Positions 8,677 through 17,463 are shown, counted from the first letter of the stretch. The stretch: 64,000 nt of DNA from DATAOG01 sp963757395 (GCA_963757395.1 CAVWRK010000005.1:124001-188000), one strand, 5' to 3'. The notes: generated from the sequence alone by a model not told the origin. Numbers and translations are program-made.

Positions 8677-9729
8677 ATGTCCACCACCGAGTACTACACC
8701 GAAGAACGGCACGGCCCCCACCAGATCTTCGAGCTGGGGGACTTCACGCTGGAGAGCGGAATCACGCTGCCCAACGCCAAGCTCGCTTACAAGACCCACG
8801 GCACGCTGAACTCGGCCAAGAATAACGTGATCCTGTTCCCGCACATGTGGTCGGGAACCCCGAAGGCCATGGAAATCTTCATTGGCGAAGACCGACCGAT
8901 CGACCCGCGCAAGTATTTCATCATTTTGCCCGGTCAGTTCGCCAATGGATTCACGTCCTCGCCCAGCAACACACCGCCACCGTTCAATGGCGGAGCATTT
9001 CCAAACGTCACGATCGGCGATGACGTCAGCGCCCAGCGGCGTCTGCTCGGCGAGGTCTTCGGCATTGAGCGCCTGGAGCTGGTGCTCGGCTGGTCGATGG
9101 GCGCCGAGCAGACCTACGAGTGGGCGGTCCGCTTTCCCGACATGGTCAAACGGGCGCTGCCGTTCGCCGGCACCGCCAAGACGACCCCGCACGACTTCAT
9201 CTTCGTGCGCAGCCACGAGGACGCGCTCAAGTCCGACCCGGCCTGGAACCATGGCTTCTACCACCATCAGAGCGACGTCCACGTCGGCCTGCGGCGCCAT
9301 GCCCAGATCTGGTCGGTGATGGGACTGTGTCAGGAGTTCTACCGGCGGGAGGCTTGGCGGGAGGTCGGGTTCACCTCGCTCGAGGACTTCCTGCACCGGT
9401 TCTGGGAGGCGTATTTCGCGCCCATGGACCCGAACAACCTGATCTGGATGGGCTGGAAGTGGCGGCACGGCGACGTCAGCCGGCTCACCGGCGGCGATCT
9501 CGCGAAGGCACTCGGCCGCATCAAGGCCAAGACCTACGTGGTACCGTTCTCGCGCGACATGTTCTTCCCGCCCGACGACTGTGAGGCCGAGCAGAAGCTG
9601 ATCCCGAACAGCAAGTTCCGGGTGGTCGACAGCCTCTGGGCGCACTTCGCCATGTTCTGCATGACGGAATCGGAGCGCGAGCAGATCGACGGCTGCATCC
9701 GGGATCTGCTGAACGAACGGGTGGATTGA
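8677..9729 (+). CDS. Alpha/beta hydrolase, homoserine O-acetyltransferase-like
   Basis: A 350-residue alpha/beta-hydrolase-fold enzyme of the homoserine O-acetyltransferase group. The nucleophile elbow is GWSMGAEQ (Ser about residue 144), preceded by LELVL as in MetX-like proteins. The C-terminal acid and His fall around RDMFFPPDD and WAHFAMF. The usual MetX signature of the acetyl-CoA site is not obvious, so this may be one of the many MetX-like hydrolases of unknown substrate. The start follows a clear Shine-Dalgarno (AAGGGAGG) seven bases upstream. It stands alone, convergent with the acyl-CoA synthetase-like gene downstream. Confidence 0.8.
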   Translation: MSTTEYYTEERHGPHQIFELGDFTLESGITLPNAKLAYKTHGTLNSAKNNVILFPHMWSGTPKAMEIFIGEDRPIDPRKYFIILPGQFANGFTSSPSNTPPPFNGGAFPNVTIGDDVSAQRRLLGEVFGIERLELVLGWSMGAEQTYEWAVRFPDMVKRALPFAGTAKTTPHDFIFVRSHEDALKSDPAWNHGFYHHQSDVHVGLRRHAQIWSVMGLCQEFYRREAWREVGFTSLEDFLHRFWEAYFAPMDPNNLIWMGWKWRHGDVSRLTGGDLAKALGRIKAKTYVVPFSRDMFFPPDDCEAEQKLIPNSKFRVVDSLWAHFAMFCMTESEREQIDGCIRDLLNERVD

Positions 9730-9793
9730 AGGAGCCGAGGCGCCGGGGGCCGCATGAGTGCGCCCCCGGCTTCGAGCGCGGCAGCAGCCAGGC

Positions 9794-11326
9794 TCAGCCG
9801 GGCTCGGGCGGGTCCAGAGTCTTGAGCTCGCGGCGCATGATCTTGCCGGTGCTGGTCTTGGGCAGGTCAGCGACGAACTGGACGTTGCGCGGGATCTTGT
9901 AGGCGGCGAGGTGGGCCCGGCAATGGCCGAGCAGCGCCTCGGCATCGCCCGCGGCGCCTTGCTTCAGCACCACATAGGCCTTGGGCACCTCGCCCTTGAG
10001 CGGATCGGGCTGGCCGCCGACCGCGACCATCGCGACGCTCGCATGCGCCGCGAGCACGCGCTCGACCTCGGCCGGATAGACGTTGAAGCCGGCGCAGTTG
10101 ATCATGTCCTTGCTGCGGTCGACGATATACATATAGCCGTCGGCGTCGGTGCGGGCGAGATCGCCCGTGTGCAGCCAGCCATCGGGCTCGATGGCCGCGC
10201 GCGTCGCCGCCTCGTTGCCGTAGTAGCCCTGCATCACGATCGGGCCCTTGATCATGAGCTCGCCGACCTCGTCCGCCGGCAGCGAGTGCCGTGGGTCCTC
10301 GATTGCGGCGATCCGCGCGTCGACGGTCGGGAGCGCCACGCCGATCGAGCCGTGGCGGATCTCGCCATAGGCCGGGAAGGTGGTGCCGAGGCCGGCGAGC
10401 TCGGTCATGCCCCAGAGCTCGATCAAGGGACAGCCGAGACGCGCCTCGACCTCCTCCATCTTGGCGACCGGCATGGTCTGGCCGCCGACCGTGCAGCGGC
10501 TCAGGCTCGAGAGGTCGTGGCGCTCGAGCTCGGGCGAGTTGAGGAGATACTGGTACATGGTCGGCACGCCCTCGAGCATGGTCGCTCGCTGGCGTTCGAT
10601 CGCCTCGAGCACGGCCCGCTCCTCGAAGCGCGGCAACAGGACCACGGTCATGCCGGTCATCAGCCCGCCGTTGACCACGACGTTGCCGTAGACGTGCGGC
10701 AGCGGCAGCGCAGTCACGACCGTGTCGGCGGCGGTCTTGACGTGCATGGTCGCGGTCAGCGCGATGTTGGCGGCGACCGCCCGCTGGCTCTGCATCGCCC
10801 CCTTGGGATGGCCGGTCGTGCCCGAGGTGTAGCCGATGGTCGCGACCGCCTCCGGCAGGACGTCCCGGACCTCGAAGGCCTCCGACGCGCTGCCGAGCAG
10901 CGTCTCGAAATCATGCACGCCGGCCTGCGCCGCGGTCCCGAGCGCCACCACCTGGCGGACCGGCGTCTCCCGCGCGACGTCGAGGAAGGCCTCGAGCTTC
11001 TCCGGGCCGATCAGGATCGCGCTCGCCTCGCAGTCGCGGGTGACGAACCCGACCTCCTCGGGCGTCAGCATGACGTTGATCGGGTTGACCACCGCGCCGA
11101 GCTTAGCGATCGCGTGGTAACCGACCAGCCACTCGCAGGAGTTCAGGCCATAGAGGGTGACCCGGTCGCCCGGCGCCACGCCGAGCCCGAGCAGCGCGTT
11201 GGCGAGCCGGTTGGAGGCGCGCTCGAGCGCGCCATAGGTGAACGCCCGCTCGCCCACGATCAGCGCGGTCTTGTCGCCGTGACGGGCGGCCGCCCGCGGC
11301 AGGATCTGCCCGATGCCTCTGAACAT
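9794..11326 (-). CDS. Acyl-CoA synthetase-like AMP-forming ligase (ANL family)
   Basis: An adenylate-forming ligase of about 510 residues. Core motifs are intact: the P-loop-like YTSGTTGHPKGAMQSQ (about 160), ELWGMTELAGLG (about 300), GWLHTGDLARTDADGYMYIV (about 385), and the terminal catalytic Lys in PKTSTGKIMRREL (about 495). Members activate a carboxylic acid with ATP and load it on CoA. The N-terminus and SKDMINCAGFNVYPAEVE hinge resemble long-chain or aromatic acid CoA ligases, and the substrate cannot be read from sequence. The ATG at 11326 is used; an in-frame TTG at 11371 would add 15 residues. No beta-oxidation genes are adjacent. Confidence 0.87.
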   Translation of the reverse strand: MFRGIGQILPRAAARHGDKTALIVGERAFTYGALERASNRLANALLGLGVAPGDRVTLYGLNSCEWLVGYHAIAKLGAVVNPINVMLTPEEVGFVTRDCEASAILIGPEKLEAFLDVARETPVRQVVALGTAAQAGVHDFETLLGSASEAFEVRDVLPEAVATIGYTSGTTGHPKGAMQSQRAVAANIALTATMHVKTAADTVVTALPLPHVYGNVVVNGGLMTGMTVVLLPRFEERAVLEAIERQRATMLEGVPTMYQYLLNSPELERHDLSSLSRCTVGGQTMPVAKMEEVEARLGCPLIELWGMTELAGLGTTFPAYGEIRHGSIGVALPTVDARIAAIEDPRHSLPADEVGELMIKGPIVMQGYYGNEAATRAAIEPDGWLHTGDLARTDADGYMYIVDRSKDMINCAGFNVYPAEVERVLAAHASVAMVAVGGQPDPLKGEVPKAYVVLKQGAAGDAEALLGHCRAHLAAYKIPRNVQFVADLPKTSTGKIMRRELKTLDPPEPG

Positions 11327-11439
11327 TCCCTCGCCCGGCCCATGGGGTCGATCGAGCAGGCTAGACGACAATCATCGCCGAAGCGACGGCCAAAAGCGAC
11401 GATCGCGATGTGCCGGCCGATCACCGCTGGCTCGACCGC

Positions 11440-12081
11440 TCAACCCCCGATTCCGTAGCCCTTCAACAACCCCGCAGCCGTCGCCAAGCGTTCGGGTGGC
11501 GGCAGGTCCTGATTGTGACAGACGGTGAAGCGCCACGCGCCCGCCTGCTCGGTGGCGACCATGGTCATCAAGCCATGGTGTTTTGGCCCCGCGTGGCCCG
11601 CCGGGCCGCGGGCGGCCGTCATCTCCCAGCGCAGGTCGACGGCAGCGACATCGGCGCGGACGAAACGGACGCAGGTGTCGGCGGCCGTCAACGTGCTGTC
11701 CTTGAGCGCCGCACGGAAGATCGCCGCGTGCGCGGTTTCGATCGCGGCGCGCCCGTACACGGTGACGCCGAAGACGTTGGTGAACGCCACATCCTCCGCG
11801 AAGCCGGCGGCGAAGGCGGCGGCATCGTGGCGGTTCCACGCGCTGACCAGGAGATCGACGAGCCCGTCGATTGTCGTCCGGGCTTCGCTGCCATTGGCCG
11901 TCGAATGGTCGGGCGCCGGCGGCCCGCCGTGGCCGGGTTCGGCCACATCGAAGGTATCGTCACGGGGGTCGTCCCCGGTCGTCCAACCGGCCCGGGCCGC
12001 AGCCGGCGGCGGCCTCCGACCGACCGGGTGGGGCGCAGGATCGAGACGACCGCGTAGCGCCCCGTTGCCGTTCAGGGCCAT
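11440..12081 (-). CDS. SgcJ/EcaC-like NTF2-fold protein
   Basis: A 213-residue protein whose last 140 residues look like the SgcJ/EcaC branch of the SnoaL/NTF2 fold: AWNRHDAAAFAAGFAEDVAF, then TNVFGVTVYGRAAIETAH and a terminal beta-sheet. Such proteins are small dimeric barrels. Some are enzymes, most are uncharacterised. The first 60 residues are Pro/Gly/Asp-rich and probably disordered; a later start cannot be excluded. The ATG lies only 3 bases after the stop of the winged-helix/RMF-like gene, so the two are almost certainly co-transcribed. Confidence 0.7.
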   Translation of the reverse strand: MALNGNGALRGRLDPAPHPVGRRPPPAAARAGWTTGDDPRDDTFDVAEPGHGGPPAPDHSTANGSEARTTIDGLVDLLVSAWNRHDAAAFAAGFAEDVAFTNVFGVTVYGRAAIETAHAAIFRAALKDSTLTAADTCVRFVRADVAAVDLRWEMTAARGPAGHAGPKHHGLMTMVATEQAGAWRFTVCHNQDLPPPERLATAAGLLKGYGIGG

Positions 12082-12084
12082 GGC

Positions 12085-12609
12085 CTAGAGCAGACCGCTG
12101 GGCCGCGCCGCCTGGTCGCGGGCCTGCGACCAGCCGTTCTGCCAGTCGAGATGGGCGCGGGCATCGCCGGGGTGCGGATTGTCGGCGAGCCCCCGGTCTT
12201 CGCCATAGGCCTGGTAGCCGGCGTCGTAGGCGGACGCCTGCGACGCCGGCGGCTCGAAGGCCGTCGCGGGCCGGCCGCCAGGGGCACTGGGCGCCTCGAG
12301 CCCGGTCAGCACGCTGTCGTCGACGCCCGCGGGATGGTCGGCCAGGACCTGCCGGCCGCGGGCGGTAATCTGAAACCGGCTGGCGCCCGGCCACTCGATC
12401 AGGCTGGCGCGATCGAGCTTCGCGGTGATCGCCTCGAGGCGCGCGCGCACATCCGCCACCGGCACCCGGTGCTCGACCTCGGCGCGATCGCGCAGGTCGC
12501 GCAGATGATCGATGCAGGCATCCAGCGTACCCGCCCGCGCGGCCGCGACCCGCAGCACCGCGAGCATGAGGTCCGGCTCATGCAGAAGGACCGAATCGTC
12601 GCGTTCCAT
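12085..12609 (-). CDS. Winged-helix protein with C-terminal RMF/CrpP-like motif
   Basis: A 174-residue protein with two recognisable parts. Residues about 1-100 resemble a winged-helix of the Mrr N-terminal type, with helices around LRVAAARAGTLDACIDHLRD, then RFQITARGRQVLADHPAGVD near residue 85. Residues about 125-165 read AYDAGYQAYGEDRG...NPHPGDA...WQNGW, matching the G-Y-A-G, NP and W-GW pattern of ribosome modulation factor/CrpP-type small proteins. I know no established function for this combination. It could bind DNA or ribosomes under stress. It is the first gene of a two-gene unit with the SgcJ-like gene. Confidence 0.6.
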   Translation of the reverse strand: MERDDSVLLHEPDLMLAVLRVAAARAGTLDACIDHLRDLRDRAEVEHRVPVADVRARLEAITAKLDRASLIEWPGASRFQITARGRQVLADHPAGVDDSVLTGLEAPSAPGGRPATAFEPPASQASAYDAGYQAYGEDRGLADNPHPGDARAHLDWQNGWSQARDQAARPSGLL

Positions 12610-12717
12610 GATCGTCTCCGAGCGGAGCGCATCGGTGACGCATGTCGACCGGGCGCTCCGGTCGGTTCAACGCCTTTGCCCCGGCGGCGGTTCCACCAGC
12701 GGTCGCCGCCCTAGCGC

Positions 12718-13518
12718 TCAGGTGAGCAGCCGGACACCGGCCTCAAAGGCCTCGCTGAACCGGTCGAGGCCGTGGGAGCCGCCGTTCACCAGCTTGCGCG
12801 CTTGCGCGAGGTCGCTACCGAAGATCGCGTATTTGGCGGCCCGCCGTTTGTCCATGATGAACGCGGTCAGGATGCGGGCCGCGACCGCCGGGTCGTTGGC
12901 CAGCTCGGGCCGGTTGACCAGGTCGACCCCCAGCCGGTCGCCGTACCTCTGATAGTTGGCCCGGCCGGTCAGCTGGATGAAGCCGCGGCCCTTGTAGCGC
13001 TCGCCATCAGGGCGGCCACGGTTGCCGAGCGCCGTCATGTCGTCGTACCGGTTGAACGGGTGCGCACCCTCGTCCGTGTTGAACTTCGAGATCCCCTCAT
13101 CGATCGGCTCGAACCCCTCGGTCTCGGCGCGGATCGTGGCGAGCGCCATCAGGACGATGTCGCGATCGTCCAGGTCCGCCTCGCGCAGCGCTGCGAGCAC
13201 GGGCGGCAGATTGCGCTCGATGTTGGCGCGCGGCGTGAAACGCGAGAACATCGCCACCACGTCGTCCACCGTCAGCCGATCGATCACCGGCACCGGCGTC
13301 GCGGTCGGGTCCGGCTTGTCCATGCCGAGCGACTTCTGCGTCCCGTCATCGACCCGGCCGTCGCCGGTCAGATTGTTGCTCGCCTGGAAACTCCGGACCG
13401 CACGCTCGGTGCCGGACCCGAAGTCGCCGTCGATCGGCTTGGCATCGAACCCCGACCGGCAGAGCAACGCCTGCAACCGGCAGACGCCGTCGCCTTTGTT
13501 GCCCCGCTCCAGCGCCAT
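12718..13518 (-). CDS. Peptidoglycan-binding GH19-type endolysin
   Basis: A 266-residue protein with an N-terminal peptidoglycan-binding domain (about 3-65, LQALLCRSGF...DGDFGSGTERAVRSFQ) and a GH19-like chitinase/lysozyme domain (about 90-260). The catalytic-type Glu occurs in RAETEGF, and YKGRGFIQLTGRANY is the family signature. No signal peptide is visible, so export would need a holin or lysis. This is phage-endolysin or tailocin-like logic, but no other phage genes are nearby, suggesting a domesticated gene. A good Shine-Dalgarno (TGGGAGG) precedes the ATG. Confidence 0.85.
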   Translation of the reverse strand: MALERGNKGDGVCRLQALLCRSGFDAKPIDGDFGSGTERAVRSFQASNNLTGDGRVDDGTQKSLGMDKPDPTATPVPVIDRLTVDDVVAMFSRFTPRANIERNLPPVLAALREADLDDRDIVLMALATIRAETEGFEPIDEGISKFNTDEGAHPFNRYDDMTALGNRGRPDGERYKGRGFIQLTGRANYQRYGDRLGVDLVNRPELANDPAVAARILTAFIMDKRRAAKYAIFGSDLAQARKLVNGGSHGLDRFSEAFEAGVRLLT

Positions 13519-13686
13519 CGTGACCTCCCAGAAATGACTTGAGCGTCAATCTCTCGATGAAACCAGCATAAGCCCAATCAATCGGCAAGCAAGCCTTCGC
13601 AGTGGCGCCTCGGCGCGGGCGAGGTGGTTCGAGCCTTGTCGATATCGTCGTCCATGGCGCCGGCGGCAACCGGGTCAGGCCCGGGA

Positions 13687-14706
13687 TCAGGCGAGGATGA
13701 CCCGCTCGGCGCGCGGCGTCTTGCCATACATCTGCCTGTAGCATGTCGAAAAATGCGAGGCCGAGACGAAGCCGGTGGCGAACGCCACGTTCATGACCGG
13801 CATCGTGGTCTGGTAGAGCAGGTGGCGGGCACGCTCGAGGCGGAGCTCGAGGTAGTACTGCGCCGGCGTGCGCCCGAGGTGCTTCTTGAACAGGCGCTCG
13901 AGCTGGCGGCGCGACAGGCCGACGTACCGCGCCAGCATCTCCTGGTCGAGCGGCTCCTCGACGTTGCTCTCCATCATCTCGATCGCGCCGATCAGCTTCG
14001 GGTGATGGATGCCGAGCCGGACCCGGTAGGGCATGCGCTGGTGGTCGTGGGGCTGGCGGATGCGGTCGAGCAGGCACTGCTCGGAGACCTTGACCGCGAG
14101 CTCCTGGCCATGGTCGCGCGCGATCAGGTGCAGCATCAGGTCGAGCGCGGCGGTGCCGCCCGAGCAGGTCAGGCGCTTGCCGTCGACCTCGAACAGGTCG
14201 GCGCTGACGTCGACCTCGGGAAACTCCTCCATGAAGCCCGGCAGGTTTTCCCAGTGGATCGTGCAGCGGTGGTTGTGCAGGAGCCCGGCCCGGGCGAGCA
14301 GATGGGCGCCCGTGCAGAGCGCGCCGACCACCGCGCCCGCGCGGTCGGCGCGCCGCAGCCAGGCGAACAGCTCGCGATCGCTGATCCGCTCGGCGCCGAG
14401 CCCGCTGCAGAGGATGATCGTCGGCTGGTCGCCGCCCGGCCCGATGTCGACGTCGGCCAGGCTCTGGTCGGCGGTCACCAGGCAGCCGTTGCTGGCCCGG
14501 ACCGTGCCCGCCTGCTTGGCGACCACCTGCCAGCTGTAAAGCGTCTGCCCGGCCATGCGGTTGGCGATCCGGAGCGCCTCGAGCGCCGAGACGAACGCCA
14601 TCATCGAGAAGTTCGGCACCAGCACGAAGGCAAAGCGCTCGGGCGACGGCGTCCGCTCCGGTCGACCGGACGCCTGCGTGTCCTGATGCCCGTTGCCTCG
14701 GGCCAT
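13687..14706 (-). CDS. GlxA-family transcriptional regulator, GbdR-like
   Basis: A 339-residue regulator with an N-terminal DJ-1/PfpI-like domain (about 20-200, including GALCTGAHLLARAGLL) and a C-terminal AraC helix-turn-helix (about 225-330, LARYVGLSRRQLERLFKKHL and FATGFVSASHFSTCYRQMYG). GbdR and related proteins of this architecture activate glycine betaine, dimethylglycine and sarcosine catabolism. It diverges from formate-THF ligase and lies upstream of soxBDAG, so a role in controlling sarcosine/one-carbon catabolism is a reasonable inference. The 11-bp tandem repeats in the divergent spacer are candidate binding sites. The start is ATG at 14706. The open frame continues upstream, but only across the antisense of the ligase gene. 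Confidence 0.85.
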   Translation of the reverse strand: MARGNGHQDTQASGRPERTPSPERFAFVLVPNFSMMAFVSALEALRIANRMAGQTLYSWQVVAKQAGTVRASNGCLVTADQSLADVDIGPGGDQPTIILCSGLGAERISDRELFAWLRRADRAGAVVGALCTGAHLLARAGLLHNHRCTIHWENLPGFMEEFPEVDVSADLFEVDGKRLTCSGGTAALDLMLHLIARDHGQELAVKVSEQCLLDRIRQPHDHQRMPYRVRLGIHHPKLIGAIEMMESNVEEPLDQEMLARYVGLSRRQLERLFKKHLGRTPAQYYLELRLERARHLLYQTTMPVMNVAFATGFVSASHFSTCYRQMYGKTPRAERVILA

Positions 14707-14804
14707 CGCGCCAGCTCCTCGCAGCTCTGCTACCCACGATGTCGCAAAGCCGATATCCGGGGGCCAATATCGACCGATCCGCCGCTCAAGACAACCGGGC
14801 AGCC

Positions 14805-14859
14805 CATATCGCGGCCATGTCGCGGCCATGTCGCGGCCATGTCGCGGCCATGTCGCGGC
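14805..14859. repeat. Five tandem 11-bp repeats in divergent promoter region
   Basis: The unit CATGTCGCGGC is repeated five times head to tail with a period of exactly 11 bp (first copy CATATCGCGGC), followed by a partial copy. It sits between the start of the GlxA-like regulator and the start of formate-THF ligase. One unit per helical turn places every copy on the same DNA face, which suits a regulator array. Simple slippage is the alternative. Confidence 0.9.
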
Positions 14860-14943
14860 CGAGATAGCCGGTGTCGCCGCCGGTGATGCGGTGCTAAACC
14901 GCTCCTGGCATCTGCATCCGCGGCAGGGGAGGCCGGAGCGCGC

Positions 14944-16641
14944 ATGGCCATGACCAGAATGAGCAGCGACATCGAGATCGCCCGGGCGGCAAGCCTGCTG
15001 CCGATCGACGAGGTCGCCGGGCAGCTCGGGATTCCGGGCGACGCCCTCTATCAGTACGGTCCCGACAAGGCCAAGATCGGCTTCGGTTTTCTCGAGCAGC
15101 TCGGCGACCGGCCGGACGGCAAGCTGGTGCTGGTGACCGCGATCAACCCGACGCCGGCCGGCGAGGGCAAGACCACCACCACCGTCGGCCTCGGCGACGG
15201 CCTCAACCGGATCGGTGTGCGCGCCGCGATCTGCCTGCGCGAGCCGTCTCTGGGCCCGTGCTTTGGCATGAAGGGCGGGGCGGCCGGCGGCGGCTATGCC
15301 CAGGTCGTGCCGATGGAGGACATCAACCTCCACTTCACCGGCGACTTCCACGCGATCGGGGCCGCCAACAACCTGCTGGCCGCCCTGATCGACAACCACC
15401 TCTACTGGGGCAACGAGCTCGGCCTCGACGCGCGCCGGATCACCTGGCGCCGCGTGATGGACATGAACGACCGGGCGCTGCGCTCGGTCGTGAGCTCCTT
15501 GGGCGGGGTCGCCAACGGCTTTCCGCGCGAGGACGGCTTCGACATCACGGTCGCCTCCGAGGTCATGGCGATCTTCTGCCTGGCCCAGGACATCCACGAC
15601 CTCGAGCGCCGGCTCGGCAACATCATCATCGGCTACACCCGCGAGCGCCGCCCGGTCACCGCTGCGGATCTCAAGGCCGAAGGGCCGATGGCGGTCCTGC
15701 TCAAGGACGCGCTGATGCCGAACCTCGTGCAGACGCTCGAGCACAACCCGGCCTTCATCCATGGCGGGCCGTTCGCCAACATCGCCCACGGCTGCAACTC
15801 GGCGATCGCGACCAGGACCGCGCTCAAGCTCGCCGACTACGTCGTCACCGAAGCCGGTTTCGGCGCCGACCTGGGTGCGGAGAAATTCTTCGACATCAAG
15901 TGCCGCAAGGCGGGCCTCACGCCCGACGCCGCGGTCGTGGTGGCGACCGTGCGCGCGCTCAAGATGCATGGCGGGGTCGCCCGCGATCGACTGGGTGAGG
16001 AAAACCTGGAGGCGCTCCGGCGCGGCATGGCAAACCTCGCCCGCCACGTCCAGAACGTGCGCCGCTTCGGCGTGCCGGCGGTGGTCGCGATCAACGGCTT
16101 CACGAGCGACACCGCCGCCGAGCACGCGCTGATCCAGGAGCTCTGCCGCGCCCAGGGCGTGGAGGCGATCGTCTGCAGCCACTGGGCCGACGGCGGCGCC
16201 GGCACCGAGCGCCTGGCCGAGCACGTCGTCGCCTTGTGCGAGAGCGGCCACCGCCTCGACGGCCTCGGCTTCCAGCTGCTCTACCCGGACGATATGCCCC
16301 TTTGGGACAAGATGAAGACGATCGCGACCAAGATCTATGGTGCCGAGGACATCATCGCCGACAAGACCATCCGGGCCCGGTTCGCCGAGCTCCAGGAGCA
16401 GGGCTACGGCCACTTTCCGATCTGCGTCGCCAAGACTCAGTACAGCTTCTCGACCGACCCCAACCTGAAGGGCGCACCCTCGCACCACGTCGTCCCGATC
16501 CGCGAGGTGCGCCTCGCCAACGGCGCCGAGTTCGTGGTCGCGATCTGCGGCGACATCATGACGATGCCAGGCCTGCCGCGCGTCCCCGCCGCGAACAGCA
16601 TCCGGATCGACGCCCAGGGCCTGGTCGAGGGGCTGTTCTAG
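14944..16641 (+). CDS. fhs: Formate--tetrahydrofolate ligase
   Basis: Catalyses ATP-dependent joining of formate to tetrahydrofolate giving 10-formyl-THF, or the reverse. The 565-residue length matches the bacterial family. The ATP-binding loop TPAGEGKTTTTVGLGDGL is near residue 70, and LREPSLGPCFGMKGGAAGGG and NIAHGCNSA are typical. The start MAMTRM has a GGGGAGG box upstream; internal ATGs at residues 3 and 6 are possible. It heads a plus-strand block that leads to the sarcosine oxidase operon. Sarcosine oxidation loads methylene-THF, and this enzyme can drain the folate one-carbon pool to formate and ATP or refill it. Confidence 0.97.
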   Translation: MAMTRMSSDIEIARAASLLPIDEVAGQLGIPGDALYQYGPDKAKIGFGFLEQLGDRPDGKLVLVTAINPTPAGEGKTTTTVGLGDGLNRIGVRAAICLREPSLGPCFGMKGGAAGGGYAQVVPMEDINLHFTGDFHAIGAANNLLAALIDNHLYWGNELGLDARRITWRRVMDMNDRALRSVVSSLGGVANGFPREDGFDITVASEVMAIFCLAQDIHDLERRLGNIIIGYTRERRPVTAADLKAEGPMAVLLKDALMPNLVQTLEHNPAFIHGGPFANIAHGCNSAIATRTALKLADYVVTEAGFGADLGAEKFFDIKCRKAGLTPDAAVVVATVRALKMHGGVARDRLGEENLEALRRGMANLARHVQNVRRFGVPAVVAINGFTSDTAAEHALIQELCRAQGVEAIVCSHWADGGAGTERLAEHVVALCESGHRLDGLGFQLLYPDDMPLWDKMKTIATKIYGAEDIIADKTIRARFAELQEQGYGHFPICVAKTQYSFSTDPNLKGAPSHHVVPIREVRLANGAEFVVAICGDIMTMPGLPRVPAANSIRIDAQGLVEGLF

Positions 16642-16720
16642 GTGAATTGCCTCCCCAGATCCCATTTGCCAGGATAGATGTAGCAGCGTCGGCGAAGTGC
16701 GGCGACCACGGAGTCAGGAC

Positions 16721-17071
16721 ATGCGAACCAGGGAGAGCATCGAAACCGCCCAGCCCTCTGAGGCGACCCGGGTGTTCGCTCTCTACCGCGAGCTTGCCTT
16801 CCGCCGCTTCGGTCTGGACCTCGACCGCGTCGTCCTGTTCGGATCGCGGGCGCGGCGGGAGGATCATGAAGACAGCGATTGGGACGTGGCGGTCTTCCTG
16901 AAGCGGGCAATCACCGCCGCCGATCAACGCGGTGTGTCGGAAATCGGCCACGATGTCATGTGCGAGACCGGCGCGATGATCCAATCCCTGGCGCTGCCGG
17001 CAGCGCGCTGGCATGCCGACGACGAGCTGATCCGCAGCATCAGGCGCGATGGCGTGGCGATCTATGAGTGA
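16721..17071 (+). CDS. MNT-type nucleotidyltransferase antitoxin
   Basis: A minimal nucleotidyltransferase of about 116 residues with the family motif LFGSRARREDHEDSDWDVAV (GS then D-x-D), near residue 45. MNT proteins pair with HEPN proteins in type VII toxin-antitoxin modules, where the MNT neutralises the HEPN RNase by nucleotidylation. The stop overlaps the start of the HEPN gene by 8 bases (ATGAGTGA), which is typical coupling. It lies 80 bases after formate-THF ligase and immediately ahead of soxB, so it interrupts a metabolic block and was probably acquired. The ATG at 16721 follows GGAGTCAGGAC. Confidence 0.85.
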   Translation: MRTRESIETAQPSEATRVFALYRELAFRRFGLDLDRVVLFGSRARREDHEDSDWDVAVFLKRAITAADQRGVSEIGHDVMCETGAMIQSLALPAARWHADDELIRSIRRDGVAIYE

Positions 17072-17447
17072 TGCTGCTGACAGCGTCGCGGTTGCGCTCC
17101 GGTTTGCGGCTCTGGCACGAAAAAACGATCCGGTCGACTTCGAAGTGGTCATTCATGCGGCATACTACTCGATGGACCACGCGGCGCGGGCGGCACTCCT
17201 CGCTGCGAACGGTTCGGCGCCGACCAATCATGGACGCGTGACCGCGAGCTTCGCGAGGCTGGCGCGCCAACATGATGCCAAGGGCGGCCCCTTTCATGGC
17301 CGTAGTCTGCGCGCAGCCTACGATCTGCGGATGATCTCGGACTATGGTCGAGCACAACGAGATCTCACGAGCGACGCCGTCGAGCTCCTGCACCACTTGA
17401 GCAGCTTTCTGGATTTCTGCCAGGAGATCGTCGCCAGCCATGAATGA
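17064..17447 (+). CDS. HEPN-domain protein, UPF0332-like toxin
   Basis: A 127-residue all-helical HEPN protein. FEVVIHAAYYSMDHAARAAL, NHGRVTASFARLAR and AAYDLRMISDYGRAQRDLT match the pattern of the UPF0332/COG1895 branch. A RLARQH (R-x4-H) arrangement is present, but not obviously at the canonical RNase position, so catalytic competence is uncertain. It overlaps the MNT gene upstream, forming a MNT/HEPN pair. Its stop lies just before the proposed soxB start at 17464, so expression of the pair and the oxidase is likely linked. Confidence 0.8.
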   Translation: MSDAADSVAVALRFAALARKNDPVDFEVVIHAAYYSMDHAARAALLAANGSAPTNHGRVTASFARLARQHDAKGGPFHGRSLRAAYDLRMISDYGRAQRDLTSDAVELLHHLSSFLDFCQEIVASHE

Positions 17448-17463
17448 TCGGATGCGAGCATCT

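Noticed and set aside
8311..9945. A 544-codon minus-strand frame across the MetX-like gene
   Set aside because: The plus-strand frame has a clear nucleophile elbow, ribosome site and family N-terminus; the minus frame is Arg/Ala/Asp-rich shadow.
14707..16665. A minus-strand open frame of over 600 codons running antisense through formate-THF ligase and continuous with the regulator
   Set aside because: High GC leaves antisense frames open by codon bias. Only the part downstream of 14706 has regulator motifs; the rest mirrors the ligase.
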